Below are positions 7,976 through 17,149 of a stretch of DNA of 64,000 nt, piece by piece. The stretch covers positions 1-64,000 of the forward strand of contig NZ_SNUE01000001.1 of assembly GCF_012027425.1 (NCBI RefSeq), written 5' to 3'. Position 1 is the first letter of the stretch; the number at the start of each line of letters is the position of its first letter. The position numbers and the translations under genes were made by a program. The notes under the pieces were generated by a model that did no database searches, was not told the origin of the DNA, and saw only the letters and a program-made list of their open reading frames with translations. This DNA comes from Thermococcus sp. MV5 (GTDB taxonomy: Archaea; Methanobacteriota_B; Thermococci; Thermococcales; Thermococcaceae).

Positions 7976-8375
7976 GCTCTCTCACCGTGAATACATATAT
8001 CCTAATGGTATAAATAGCCTTGGGAAATATTTACTCTAGTTAGTAGTATTTTAGTGCGACATTTATTTCCCTTCTCTCTCAACTTTTACTTCAAATTATT
8101 ACGATAAATTATATGGCCATAATTAAGATTTAATATAATATCTTGTCAATATTATCTATAATTAACATTTATTAAAATCATATGATATGGCTTATACTAT
8201 AATGTCATCTAATTTCAATTGTTACTATTATATGAAATTATAAAGTATCCATTTTTTACTATATTAAGTTGTTCTGAGCTTCTGAAACAATTGATCAAAC
8301 CTAATCCTTGCTTATGCAGTCTCCCCAAGAATTTGCAAATAAGTATTGAATAAGCCGACATCTCAAACAATTTTC
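7976..8375. other. AT-rich spacer
   Basis: About 400 bp of very AT-rich sequence. Apart from the TATA box of the zinc-finger gene near 8005-8020, I see no open frame, RNA gene or clear repeat here. It marks the left border of the gene-poor island. Confidence 0.6.
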
Positions 8376-8594
8376 ATGATTACAAGCCAAGGTGGTAATA
8401 ATGGTGGAATATTAAGCACCTTTATTAGAGCCCACACAACAAATTACAAGGAGATGGAATATGCGACGACTATAACCAAGATTTTGGATGCTAATCCCAT
8501 CTAAAAAGGTTTGCACCCAATATACATTGAAGGTCTTATTCAAGGTATTTTAAGAAACCAAGAAGATTGCGCACTATTTGAGAATATGGGGTAA
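8376..8594 (+). pseudogene. Decayed small gene with internal TAA
   Basis: An open frame of 42 codons from ATG 8376 (beginning MITSQGGNNGGILSTFIRAH) is interrupted by TAA at 8502-8504. It continues in the same frame for another 29 codons (KGLHPIYIEGLIQGILRNQED, then CALFENMG) to a second stop. The residue composition across the break looks protein-like (NYKEMEYATTITKILDANP), so I read it as one gene with a nonsense lesion. I do not recognise the family. The call is tentative because chance frames of this size occur in AT-rich DNA. Confidence 0.35.
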
Positions 8595-8640
8595 GAAAAT
8601 TGCTCCACCAATAGCTTTCAATGAACATATATATACGTGA

Positions 8641-8672
8641 ATTTTAGATATAAGGCACATTATATCTAAAAT
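8641..8672. repeat. Perfect 13-bp inverted repeat, 6-nt loop
   Basis: ATTTTAGATATAA at 8641-8653 and its exact complement at 8660-8672 are separated by GGCACA. It would form a hairpin in RNA or serve as a dyad protein site. It lies between the decayed frame at 8376 and the 3' end of the membrane gene at 8728, so it could act as a bidirectional transcript end, though it lacks a strong T-run. Confidence 0.6.
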
Positions 8673-8727
8673 CCATGCACAGAAACGAACGTTAAAAACA
8701 TCGAGAAAAGTGGGAAAGAGAAGGCCA

Positions 8728-9057
8728 TCATCCCCTCCAGGACCTCCAAAGACCGATGACAAAGGCTGGCGCGAGCAGGAGTATTGGAGTCACGACGCTG
8801 TGCATATATATGTAAAACGATGTTGCTCCAAGGCCAAATGATACTACGTTCAAGAGAAGCATTAACCTTTCATCCTTCTGTTTATCTTGTCTCCTTATGT
8901 CGGAACTAGCCTGCTCTATTGACCAAAAGGCAAGCAATATATAACCCAGTGCTGCTGGAAGTGCTAATAGCCGCGAAATACCTCCGGAGAACGCTGCTAT
9001 AAACAGTATCACAAGAGATGCTCCAGCATAGAAAATGAACCCGAGTATGTCCAGCAT
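8728..9057 (-). CDS. Small integral membrane protein, unknown
   Basis: A 109-residue protein with about four transmembrane segments: residues 5-24, 28-46, 66-84 and 87-105. A charged cytoplasmic loop, SSDIRRQDKQKDER, lies between segments 2 and 3. GAGGTGG lies 7 nt before the ATG at 9057. I do not recognise the family. It is one of the few intact genes in this part of the island. Confidence 0.6.
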   Translation of the reverse strand: MLDILGFIFYAGASLVILFIAAFSGGISRLLALPAALGYILLAFWSIEQASSDIRRQDKQKDERLMLLLNVVSFGLGATSFYIYMHSVVTPILLLAPAFVIGLWRSWRG

Positions 9058-9240
9058 ATTTTACCACCTCATATTATAACGCATTTAAAGTTTAAAAGCA
9101 TATCTAATATGTCATGACTCTTCCAGAAAGTAGGATACTATTTCCTCATCTATAGGGAGTTTCTTTGAGGCTTTTTCCACGCATGGGCCAAGTGTATATT
9201 TTACTCTATTGCTGACTGAAAGAATAAAATAATAACATAA

Positions 9241-9255
9241 TTAAATAATTATTGC
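9241..9255 (+). promoter_or_regulatory. Partition-type site 1 (left arm plus spacer)
   Basis: TTAAATAATTATTGC matches the left arm and spacer of the full palindromes at 9413 and 9905, but the right arm is lost. It retains the core AATAATTATTG. Confidence 0.5.
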
Positions 9256-9412
9256 AATTCCTGTTACATTGATCAACTGTTCCTCTCTTAGATGTTCAAG
9301 CGAGGGGCAATAGAGCTGTTACTACATCCCCACTAAGAGTCATGTCTGTTAATAGCAATTTAATCCTCTCTCATCCCTTGAATTTCTCTCCCTTTTTTAA
9401 ATAATAAAGTAA

Positions 9413-9436
9413 TTAAATAATTATTGTATTATTTAA
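9413..9436. promoter_or_regulatory. Partition-type site 2 (complete palindrome)
   Basis: TTAAATAAT, the spacer TATTGT, then ATTATTTAA: perfect 9-bp arms around a 6-nt spacer. It is the same architecture as the site directly before parA. A further half-site lies just upstream, near 9396. Confidence 0.65.
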
Positions 9437-9904
9437 TAATGTGATATGTTTTTTGCAGGATACGTGGCCCTATCAGAGAAGGCCAATACATGCCTGTATA
9501 AATTATCTACTATCAAGAATAATAAAAATTTGGTATTTTTTTACTATGATTTATTTTATTAGTAATAATATATTCATTTGTTCTTAATAATAAACTAATA
9601 AAGTATAATAACTGTGAAAAAATTTTATTTTGTAATTAAAAATTATTTATAGTAATTGATTTATAACTATACCTTTAAGTAAAAAATTAAGTCAAAGTTT
9701 GAGAGTTGAAAGAGCACCAACTTATTTCATAAATATAAAACATTAAGATTAGTATTTAAAAAGGCCAAATTAAATCCCATTTTCCACCCTTTAAATCTAA
9801 ATTAATAGTCTAATTGCCCCTAACAGATACTCAGAAATCACTCCATCCTTACACCACCTCAAAATGGATACCTTCCCCTGAAATCTCAATATTCAGCAAA
9901 GTTA

Positions 9905-9928
9905 TTAAATAATTATTGCATTATTTAA
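9905..9928. promoter_or_regulatory. Partition-type site 3, at the parA promoter
   Basis: TTAAATAAT, the spacer TATTGC, then ATTATTTAA ends 13 bp before the parA start codon. A centromere-binding protein sitting here could both autoregulate the operon and mark the DNA for segregation. The position overlaps where the core promoter must be. Confidence 0.7.
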
Positions 9929-9941
9929 TTATGGTGATCAA

Positions 9942-10724
9942 ATGGCGATTATAATCAGTATTGCTAATCAAAAGGGTGGTGTTGGAAAGACTACAATAAG
10001 CCTCAATCTGGCCCATGCGCTGGCCAAAAAAGGGTATGATACCTTAATAATCGACACTGATCCTCAATTCAACCTCACGTTTGCTCTAATCGGCATGGAT
10101 ATCATCAACTATAGTGACAACAACATAGGCACTCTTCTCATAGAAAACTCAGTGAAAAAGACTCAAATTGAGGAGGCCATAGTCCACATAGATGAGAATC
10201 TATCTCTCATACCTTCCCATCTGAAAGTTTCCGCGATTGAGAGATTGCTTATGACAGCATACATGCGCGAACAGCGGCTCAAAAGAGTTTTAGAAAAAAT
10301 TGAGGATGAATATGACTTTATAATCATTGACAACCCCCCAAGTCTCGGAATATTCTTAATAAACTCTCTTGGGGCCTCGGATTATGTACTGATCCCAACT
10401 GAGTTAGGATACTTTAGTGTCATGGGAGTGCAGTTAACACTTGATGTGATCAGGGAGATAAAGTCCACCGAACTCAACCCAGACTTAGAGATCATGGGGA
10501 TCGTTGCAAACAAATTTACACGCCAGAGCAAAGTTCCTCAGGTGAGGCTAGATCAGCTAAAAGAGGCCTATCCCAACTTACCGATAGTTGCCATTTTGCC
10601 AAGGGCAGTTGCAGTTGAGAAATCTCAAGAAGAGGGTAAGCCTGTATTTGAGTTTGAACCAAATAATAGAGTATCCAAAGCTTTCCTAAAACTTGCGGAG
10701 AGTGTGATCAAAAATGTCAGGTAA
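9942..10724 (+). CDS. parA: ParA/SegA-type partition ATPase
   Basis: A 260-residue deviant-Walker ATPase of the ParA/Soj/SegA family. Walker A is KGGVGKTT (residues 11-18) with the signature lysine; the A' region is IIDTDPQFNLT and Walker B is FIIIDNPPSLG. It lacks an N-terminal DNA-binding domain, as in type Ib ParA and archaeal SegA. GGTGATCAA precedes the ATG. The gene overlaps the next one by 11 nt, and palindromic sites flank the pair. It should drive segregation of a replicon or of the chromosome by ATP-dependent non-specific DNA binding. Confidence 0.92.
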   Translation: MAIIISIANQKGGVGKTTISLNLAHALAKKGYDTLIIDTDPQFNLTFALIGMDIINYSDNNIGTLLIENSVKKTQIEEAIVHIDENLSLIPSHLKVSAIERLLMTAYMREQRLKRVLEKIEDEYDFIIIDNPPSLGIFLINSLGASDYVLIPTELGYFSVMGVQLTLDVIREIKSTELNPDLEIMGIVANKFTRQSKVPQVRLDQLKEAYPNLPIVAILPRAVAVEKSQEEGKPVFEFEPNNRVSKAFLKLAESVIKNVR

Positions 10725-11052
10725 AAGTAGAAAGAAAACGCTTCCCAAGCTCCCCTCTATGAGCAGTGAGGTTGTGAAAACCCTAACTGAAGAGCCAAAA
10801 AACAGCAGGACAAACGCAAGGAAAGATACTGAGAAAAAGATGAAGACACTATACATAAGTGTGGATGCAGATAAGCTGTTAAGATTACTCTATGCTGAGG
10901 GTGAAGGCAAACAGAATGAAATCTTTGAAAAGGCTATAAAACTGTACTGGGCCCTTAGAGAGGTCTTACCAGAGGAGAAGTTTAGAAGATTGATAAAACT
11001 GGCCGAGAAAAAGGAAATCGAGAAGATAACACAGAGATTGGAGTTCAAGTGA
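10714..11052 (+). CDS. SegB/ParB-like ribbon-helix-helix centromere protein
   Basis: A 112-residue protein. Residues 1-43 are basic and probably disordered (SGKSRKKTLPKLPS). Residues 44-75 read as a ribbon-helix-helix (KTLYISVDADKLLRLLYAEG, then EGKQNEIFEKAIKLYWALRE), followed by a charged helix. Size, disordered arm and RHH core resemble archaeal SegB and small ParB/ParG proteins more than classical HTH ParB. It is translationally coupled to parA, with its ATG inside the parA 3' end, and is presumed to bind the TTAAATAAT-N6-ATTATTTAA sites. Confidence 0.75.
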   Translation: MSGKSRKKTLPKLPSMSSEVVKTLTEEPKNSRTNARKDTEKKMKTLYISVDADKLLRLLYAEGEGKQNEIFEKAIKLYWALREVLPEEKFRRLIKLAEKKEIEKITQRLEFK

Positions 11053-11076
11053 TTAAATAATACAATAATTATTTTA
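11053..11076. promoter_or_regulatory. Partition-type site 4 (inverted orientation)
   Basis: TTAAATAAT, the spacer ACAATA, then ATTATTTTA begins one base after the segB-like stop codon. The spacer is the reverse complement of TATTGT, so this copy points the other way from sites 1-3. One arm base differs from perfect. Confidence 0.6.
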
Positions 11077-12008
11077 TTATTTTATTGTTGTTTTAATTTT
11101 AGGTTGATACTCTCTCCTCCCACTCTTTACCGATTGTTAGGAGATTTATAAACAACTGAAAAAACTCAATAATAATTATTGAAAGCACGGAACATTAAAC
11201 GGGTTTAATTTTACTTGAGAAAATGTGCTCTCTGAAGGATACGCCCTAATAATAAACTCCTTTGTCTAAAAGTCCCTTGTTCTGACGATTTTTATCCTGG
11301 TAACACGGTAACATCCCATAGTTCTCTATCAAAAGTATGAACCCAATCTTTGTGGATGTTTTAAATATAGAAAAAAGCCCGAATATAGAAACATCTTTTT
11401 CCAGTATTGAGCAGGGCCATACTACATAGTGCTTCTGAAACCATATGCTAGAAAGCTTCACTCACCAATTAGAAGTAGGGTAAAACCCGTATTTAACACT
11501 TTCGAAAGAAAAGAGTTTTAAAATTTCAAAGTCCCAAAGAACCTTAAACCTAAAAATATCAGTCCACAAAGTGTAAAAATAATATTCCAAAAATCTTCAT
11601 TGTGAATGTTAGTATTCAACCTCCCCTATCAATCCTCTTAAGAAAACAAAACTCTAAAAAAGAGTTAGATCTGACGAGTTTTTGAAAAGAAAAGTGGGAT
11701 TTCTAAGACATTTTTTAGGGTAACCCAACATAGTTAATCCTTTTAAGTCCACTGGGGAAATATCAAAATCCACAAATTCTTTTTTACGGATATAAAAATA
11801 CTCCAATTTTTAATAAGCATTCAACGCCTTTACTTAATTATTCAAAGATTCTAAAGGCCCTTAAAAGACTTGTAGAGCTAGATAATAGCTTCTTTAAGTT
11901 CCAAAATGAACACTTGTGTACAGAACATCTGCAGGAAATCAAAACGATAATAACACACTTTAAAATCCAAAGCCAACCAAACTAATGATATAATGATAAA
12001 AACAAAGC
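11077..12008. other. Gene-poor region with a fifth site and a possible gene remnant
   Basis: CAATAAT-A-ATTATTG at 11167-11181 is a perfect palindrome sharing the core of the partition sites. A plus-strand frame open from about 11742 to a stop at 11983-11985 has no ATG. Its second half (KILKALKRLVELDNSFFKFQ, then NEHLCTEHLQEIKTIITHF) looks like the end of a lost protein of unknown family. A 71-codon minus-strand frame at 11246-11461 does not look coding. The rest shows nothing. Confidence 0.4.
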
Positions 12009-12644
12009 TTAAAACTCATAACTCTTAACACTAAAGCCAAGACCATTGTTTACTCTCCCCAGTTCGACCACCGTAGTTGCAATCTCTTCAAGGAGTGGGA
12101 GAGCCCATGGGATGGCCTCTTCAAGTGCATTAACATTAACAAAATAAAATGCTGTTCTCTGAAAGCTTGAAGTGAATGAGAGTATCATCGATAATGTAGC
12201 GAAAACTTCCCTTGGTGATTCACTTAATATCAAGAGCTTTTCAAAGCCCAAAACGGGGTTAATTATTCGTTTTTCACTATCTAGGTGTGGGAGTGCAACT
12301 TCCAAGTACTCTTTTATTCTTATATGAGGTTCCTTAAGGGCCAAGTGTCCGATAACATCTCCCACGTCTAGTGCTCCTCCAATTTTTACTACCTTAATCC
12401 CATCCAGTACTTCACTATCTAACCCTTTCAACTCCATTTTGATCTTGTAGATAGGCAGGGTGTCAAGGGTGTCATCTATTATCACCTGGTAGTCATTTTC
12501 TTTGGCCCAGATGATTAACTCGTACAAAATAACAGCAGAATTAATAATTGGGGAATATTCAATTAACACCGTTTCTCCTTCTCTTACTTCCTCAAAAAGT
12601 TGGGGGAAGTTCTTTATAAACCCCTTAAGAATATTGGCATTCAT
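12009..12644 (-). CDS. DUF257-family protein
   Basis: A 211-residue protein matching what I know of the Thermococcales DUF257 family: EEVREGETVLIEYSPIINSA, the acidic VIIDDTLDTLPIYKIKMEL, GLDSEVLDGIKVVKIGG and DVGDVIGHLALKE. The fold resembles RecA/KaiC, but no Walker A is present. The start at 12644 follows GGTGATGTTT. Function is unknown. It is intact inside an otherwise decayed island. Confidence 0.7.
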   Translation of the reverse strand: MNANILKGFIKNFPQLFEEVREGETVLIEYSPIINSAVILYELIIWAKENDYQVIIDDTLDTLPIYKIKMELKGLDSEVLDGIKVVKIGGALDVGDVIGHLALKEPHIRIKEYLEVALPHLDSEKRIINPVLGFEKLLILSESPREVFATLSMILSFTSSFQRTAFYFVNVNALEEAIPWALPLLEEIATTVVELGRVNNGLGFSVKSYEF

Positions 12645-12768
12645 AAACATCACCTATTTTCGATATGGCATTTGTTTTATAAAAGGATTTTCTTTTAGAG
12701 ATATTTTAAGCCCATATAGCAAGAATTCTCGGAATAATGTTTATTGATTAGTTGACGATGATTTTCTC

Positions 12769-14004
12769 TCAGCCCCTTTTCAAAAACTCATCTATAGTCT
12801 TTGTGAACCTTATCCTCCTCAACAGTGCCGATGACGAAAGCCACTTACCACTACCAAGCTTTGTCTCATTGTCCAAAAGTTCTATGACTTCCTCCAAGCT
12901 GTCTGTCTTTAAAACTGGTGGAGAATTAAACATTGCCCTAACACTTTCTCTAACAAACCACACTCCCACTGGAATTTTAAACCCGGGGTAAATCTCCCTA
13001 AGGAGTATAGCGGTAGCTTGTCTTTTTATTCTCTTTAAATACTCAAGTGTTGCAAGCATGCTTGCATAATAGCATCCACCTATGCCTGGATAGGTTGTCC
13101 TTCCATGATAACCTTCATGGTCACCTTCAATAACCACGCTGTCTGCGCCTGGGTTCCATGTGGATCCAGGCCACCATGCTTCCATCCATTCGTAACTCCA
13201 TTTGGCAGGATACAGGATTGCTATAAACAGGTTATCATGAAGGCGGTATCTGAAGACTAAAATCTCATTTAGGGGATCATATTCCTTTATTTCCTTAATG
13301 AGCTTCCTTGAAAGTATGCTGTCCACCGCAGTAATGCTCCATCTCGTAGGGACAAGCCTTCTTCTGTTCTTAACACCAAATGCACCAGTGCTAAATATCT
13401 TTTGTATGTGTGAAACAGGGACTCCCGATTCGTAGAGATATGTAACCGCCTCAAGTGCAGGTAGGTCAGTGTCATCATGAGCCTTCTCTACAGGTCTAGG
13501 GATTGATGGATTCCCAAGAATTTTCATGTTGGTAAGAGGAGATCGAGGACCTTGTGGTGGTTCATGTTCACTAAATGTCATAAAAGGTTGGGGAGGTTTC
13601 TTAAGAGCAATTTGTACGTCCACAGGCTTAGAACTCATTGCTATGAGCCTTAATTCATCAATAAGTTTATCTTCAGGTTTTTTAACATCTGCTATTTTAA
13701 TGCCAGTTATAAGACTCCATCGATACTCAAGGATATCCTCTATTTTCTTCTCAATCCACAGCTCAGGATAGTCAAACACTTGGGTATCTCCAACTAAAGG
13801 TGGTGCAGCTGGCCCTATTCTCACATAAGGATAGCCTACCCTGCCTATGAAAATCGATGGAGGGCTAGAACCCTCTATAATTTTTGAGGAAACGCGTCGT
13901 TTGACCATTAAAGTGGCCCGGGCCCTAGCTATTACAGGACAATATGCAAGACCACACCATCCCCTACCTCTGCAGAGTATACACAAATTTGGATCTAACT
14001 TCAT
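12769..14004 (-). CDS. nreA: DNA repair protein NreA
   Basis: An archaeal Nre protein of 411 residues. The N-terminal zinc motif CILCRGRGWCGLAYC (Cys-X2-Cys-X5-Cys-X4-Cys) is followed by the conserved SSPPSIFIGRVGYPYVRIGP, HDDTDLPALEAVTYLYESG and WWPGSTWNPGADSVVIEGDHEGYHGRTTYPGIGGCYY-type blocks. The C-terminal KTIDEFLKRG is a plausible PCNA-interaction (PIP-like) tail. NreA is linked to repair of alkylation and crosslink damage. Starting at ATG 14004 puts the zinc motif at the N terminus, as in the family; an upstream in-frame ATG would add 18 residues. Confidence 0.9.
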   Translation of the reverse strand: MKLDPNLCILCRGRGWCGLAYCPVIARARATLMVKRRVSSKIIEGSSPPSIFIGRVGYPYVRIGPAAPPLVGDTQVFDYPELWIEKKIEDILEYRWSLITGIKIADVKKPEDKLIDELRLIAMSSKPVDVQIALKKPPQPFMTFSEHEPPQGPRSPLTNMKILGNPSIPRPVEKAHDDTDLPALEAVTYLYESGVPVSHIQKIFSTGAFGVKNRRRLVPTRWSITAVDSILSRKLIKEIKEYDPLNEILVFRYRLHDNLFIAILYPAKWSYEWMEAWWPGSTWNPGADSVVIEGDHEGYHGRTTYPGIGGCYYASMLATLEYLKRIKRQATAILLREIYPGFKIPVGVWFVRESVRAMFNSPPVLKTDSLEEVIELLDNETKLGSGKWLSSSALLRRIRFTKTIDEFLKRG

Positions 14005-14058
14005 TGGATTAATTACCCATGTATGCATGGAGATGAACAGATAATTAAAGGTTATCAC

Positions 14059-14454
14059 AGGTTCATCTCTAAAGGTACAATATTCCTCAATAGTTTAAGG
14101 AATAGTCCACTCTTCGAGTAACTTATAGCAAAAAGCAAGAACTTGGAGAAGACTTTATTAAAAGGGTTATGAAACAATTACACTTTAATAATAAGAAAGT
14201 CAAATTCAAAGGCTTTGTAAAGTGCCGAATGAGTGAGAAAATGAGTGAGAATGAGTATATACTATTTATTACATCAAAGAAAATCTTGAAATAGATTAGG
14301 AGGCCATGCAATAGAGAGTAAAGAGTACCTTCTAATAAAGGGGAGCCTTTAAAGATTGTATTTGTAAAATATATTAAGAAAGACTCAGATACTTAGACTT
14401 TCATCAATACCATTATGTTTAAGTAGCGCTCTGACAATTAATTATGGTGATACC
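14059..14454. other. Intergenic region between nreA and rmuC
   Basis: About 400 bp. A plus-strand frame from about 14104 to 14294 contains an ATG with a weak ribosome site and would give a Lys-rich 40-residue peptide (MKQLHFNNKKVKFKGFVKCR start). I cannot tell whether it is real. A TTTAAG element near 14417 probably drives rmuC. Nothing else was recognised. Confidence 0.35.
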
Positions 14455-15486
14455 ATGTCTCCCATAGACGTGTTGAGCATTATATTGTTTATTGTTGTTC
14501 TGTTAGTTATGGCATATGTACTCACCAAACTAACAAAGACAGAAAACAGAATTGATGAGATTAACAAAAAAGTTGATGATTTTCAAATGGAAATGTCAGC
14601 TCTAATTGAGGGCGCTGTTGCCAAAACCTTTCAGAACTCGGCAGATGTTCTCAAAAGTCTTTTTGCTTCAGCAATAACGGAGAACTCTAACATTATAAAA
14701 GGTGCCTTTGCAACATCTCTAAAGGAACTAGGAATTCAAGAAGATCTTGGAAAGCTGAGTGAGGCTTCAAATGATCTCAAGAGAATAACTTCTGACCTGA
14801 AGAGCATGTTTCAAGTAAAGCAATCACGAGCAAAGTTCGGTGAGCTCCAGCTTGAGACCTTGCTGAAGGATATCTTTCCGTCGAGTAGGCTACATTTCCA
14901 GAAGAACATAGGTTCCGGAACTCCTGATGCGTGTATTGTGGTGGAAGATAGCATATATCTCTGCATAGACTCTAAATTCCCACTTGAAAACTTCAAAAGA
15001 TACAGTGAAGCAGAAAGTGAGAGTGATAAGAAGAATTACTGGAAAGAATTTGTTAATGACGTCAGAAACCATGTTAAGAGCATAAAGACCAAATATGTTG
15101 GAAAGGAAAATACCTTGAACTTTGCACTAATGTTTGTCCCATCAGACACCATTTTCTACCATCTCATCTCAGAGAGCCCCGACATTGTAGTAGATGCTGC
15201 CAAGTTAGGGGTTGTTCTGACATCTCCTTCGACGCTCCCAGCCTATCTGAGTCTTGTTTCTGCAAGGATTCAAGCTCAGGAGATCTCAAAAAGAGCTGAG
15301 GATATACAAAAGAAACTTGTAATGATGGGTGAATATATAGAAGATCTTGGCAGGAATCTGAATACGCTTTTTGGCCATGTAAACAGAGCATCCAATAAGA
15401 TTCACGATGTAAAATCGTCATTTGATAAGTTGAGGAATTTTCATATCGCAGTTAGTGGATTTGAGGAGGTGGAATGGGAGGGGTAA
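14455..15486 (+). CDS. rmuC: RmuC-family protein
   Basis: A 343-residue RmuC-type protein. An N-terminal membrane anchor (about residues 6-24) is followed by a coiled-coil stretch (to about 120). The nuclease-like core carries QSRAKFGELQLETLLKDIFP, GTPDACIVVEDSIYLCIDSKFPLENF with the Asp...Asp-X-Lys core, LMFVPSDTIFYHL and VVLTSPSTLPAYL. RmuC limits rearrangements at inverted repeats in bacteria and is sporadic in archaea, which suggests lateral gain. GGTGATACC precedes the ATG. The next gene is a decayed nuclease on the other strand. Confidence 0.88.
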   Translation: MSPIDVLSIILFIVVLLVMAYVLTKLTKTENRIDEINKKVDDFQMEMSALIEGAVAKTFQNSADVLKSLFASAITENSNIIKGAFATSLKELGIQEDLGKLSEASNDLKRITSDLKSMFQVKQSRAKFGELQLETLLKDIFPSSRLHFQKNIGSGTPDACIVVEDSIYLCIDSKFPLENFKRYSEAESESDKKNYWKEFVNDVRNHVKSIKTKYVGKENTLNFALMFVPSDTIFYHLISESPDIVVDAAKLGVVLTSPSTLPAYLSLVSARIQAQEISKRAEDIQKKLVMMGEYIEDLGRNLNTLFGHVNRASNKIHDVKSSFDKLRNFHIAVSGFEEVEWEG

Positions 15487-15701
15487 CAGTCCGTGGTTAA
15501 GAGAAGATGTATGTCGAACTTAGAGCAAAATTTAAAATCCCCACTTGTGTACATTCTCCTGATGCGAAGCTATGATTTGTATTTTTTAATTTTACTGGCG
15601 AATATTCGTTTGACTAGACAATCATAGGCGGTTGCTTTTATAGAAAAAACTCTCTCCCTTATCTACTTTAATAATTTGACTGATAGAGGGAATATCTTCT
15701 T

Positions 15702-16794
15702 CTATTGTCTGGTCCCCATTTTTTGGAGGTAGATAATCATCCCATTAGATCCAACATTTTGTGATGAAGTATTAACTTCAATCGCCATGCACAGTTTTAA
15801 AGGAGTGTCCCTCTGGTTGATAATTTCAACACGAAAGCCACTTACATAATCATAATTTTTCTGAATTAAAGATCCAGGGTATAGGTTCCAAGTTGCTAAT
15901 GGTTATTCTTCTTTGGTGAGAATGTTGATCCGAGAGATGTAACTCTAATGACTGGTATTTCTGGACTCAGTCCCAATGCGATACACGAATACTTGTGCTT
16001 CTTTCAGTGAGATCACATCTTCAAGAGGGATATGCAAAAGAAGGAACTCAACAGGCATGGTTGAGGAGATTGTCTTAATGAATTCTTGTTAGTTTTTGGT
16101 GAGGCATATTCTATTTTTACTCTTTCCACTTTTGACTTCTACACCTATAATTTTATCAGCTTTAAAAACAGACAACTCATACCGCTTTTTAATGCCATCA
16201 AGATTAGTTACCACCTTAAATTCTTGGGAGCCTACGATATCACCAGCTAGAAGGAGATAATCTGAAATGCTCCTAGACTCTGTTAGAATGTAACTCAGTG
16301 AAATAAGCTTGTTAATATCCTCGAGATAAAATCCTCTATTTCTCTGATAGCATCTTGAAATTTTCATAATGTTCAGGAAAGATTGACAAATCTAGTAATC
16401 TTTCTCCAGCATCTTTCACAATCAGCTTAAGTAGTGATTTATTATTGTTATAGCCATATTCTTCTTTTCTTAGATACCCAAGTTTTACAGTAATAGGGAA
16501 TGCCCACTCCGCACCTAGAAATAAAAGGAAAAAGTGTGCGATTACTTCTAACTTATCTCGACCTCTAAAAGTGTTTAATAAATATCTGGAGTTAATGGGG
16601 TGGTCAATAAGACTAATAAGATCATATTGACCTTCTAATTCGGAGATTATTTTGTTCTTTAAGTAAGCATCAGCAAGCTTCTCGCCGATAATCCCCTTAA
16701 TGTTGTTTGCAGTCCCTAAAGGAATCTCAAAAGTCTCAATCTTTTCCTCCGTAAATTGAATTCCACTCACTCGTTTAGTCCTCTTTTTAGTCAC
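15702..16794 (-). pseudogene. Multiply broken PD-(D/E)XK nuclease-like gene
   Basis: Fragments on one strand add up to one ancestral protein. First comes a start segment with NNIKGIIGEKLADAYLKNKI, the usual N-terminal helix of such nucleases, ending at a frameshift near 16336-16367. Next is a segment with KADKIIGVEVKSGKSKNRI, the Glu-X-Lys core, ended by TAA at 16089-16091. The same frame then continues (QEFIKTISSTMPVEFLLLHI) and shifts frame at least twice more, through SGFRVEIINQRDTPLKLCMA, to a final stop at 15702. At least four lesions mean it is dead. A former restriction or defence nuclease is likely but not proven. Confidence 0.65.
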
Positions 16795-17149
16795 TAAATG
16801 GCACCAATTCTAATTTGGAAAACACGTTAAATTAAGTTTTCATAGTATCTCTTCTACAAATATCTCTCAGAATTGTTGGTGGGCCTTCACCCACTCTTTC
16901 TCACTCTTATTATGGTATCCCAAGATAAACATTTGCAATTGCCTCTGCAGGAATTTATATTAGAAAACAAAACCCGAAAAAATAAAAACAAACCAGAGAC
17001 AAGCAGAATCAATAGGGAGCTATATGACATTCTCAACAAGCTTATTGAAAAGGCAGTAAAAATGTATTATGTGGTGGTAAGGAAGTGATTAGAACTCTAA
17101 GTTTGAAATTTTTGAATCAGACCCGGATTTCATGAAGAGTACAAGCTTA
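16795..17149. other. Spacer between nuclease remnant and tRNA-Thr
   Basis: A 71-codon plus-strand frame at 16873-17088 has a tail, SRINRELYDILNKLIEKAVK, that could be protein, but it has no ribosome site at its start and no known family. I leave it unannotated. No other feature was seen. Confidence 0.4.

Larger units (their letters stand above)
9058..9941. other. Gene-poor AT-rich region left of the partition genes
   Basis: No intact gene was found in about 880 bp. Three partition-type sites (9241, 9413, 9905) are listed separately. A minus-strand frame at about 9112-9210 encodes YTLGPCVEKASKKLPIDEEI and then VSYFLEES before a stop; it has no start codon and looks like the tail of a lost gene. 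The rest is homopolymer-rich AT sequence with no recognisable origin motif. Confidence 0.45.

Noticed and set aside
9270-9380. Possible TnpB C-terminal remnant (QARGNRAVTTSPLRV-like reading)
   Set aside because: Only a short stretch of suggestive composition, with no zinc-ribbon cysteines and no hairpin end; not enough to support a call.
9058-9941. Replication origin
   Set aside because: AT-rich with repeats, but no ORB-type elements, no Orc1/Cdc6 gene nearby, and the repeats are better explained as partition-protein sites.
11246-11461. 71-codon minus-strand frame
   Set aside because: No ribosome site, and a composition dominated by AT-rich codons; no family resemblance.
16873-17088. 71-codon plus-strand frame
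   Set aside because: The start lacks a ribosome site and only the last 25 residues look protein-like; recorded in the spacer entry.
17118-17140. Possible duplicated tRNA 3' end (attachment site)
   Set aside because: GACCCGGATTTCATGAA only loosely resembles GACCGGGATTTGAACCC of the adjacent tRNA-Thr. Several mismatches fall in the T-arm and it lies immediately next to the tRNA, not across an element.
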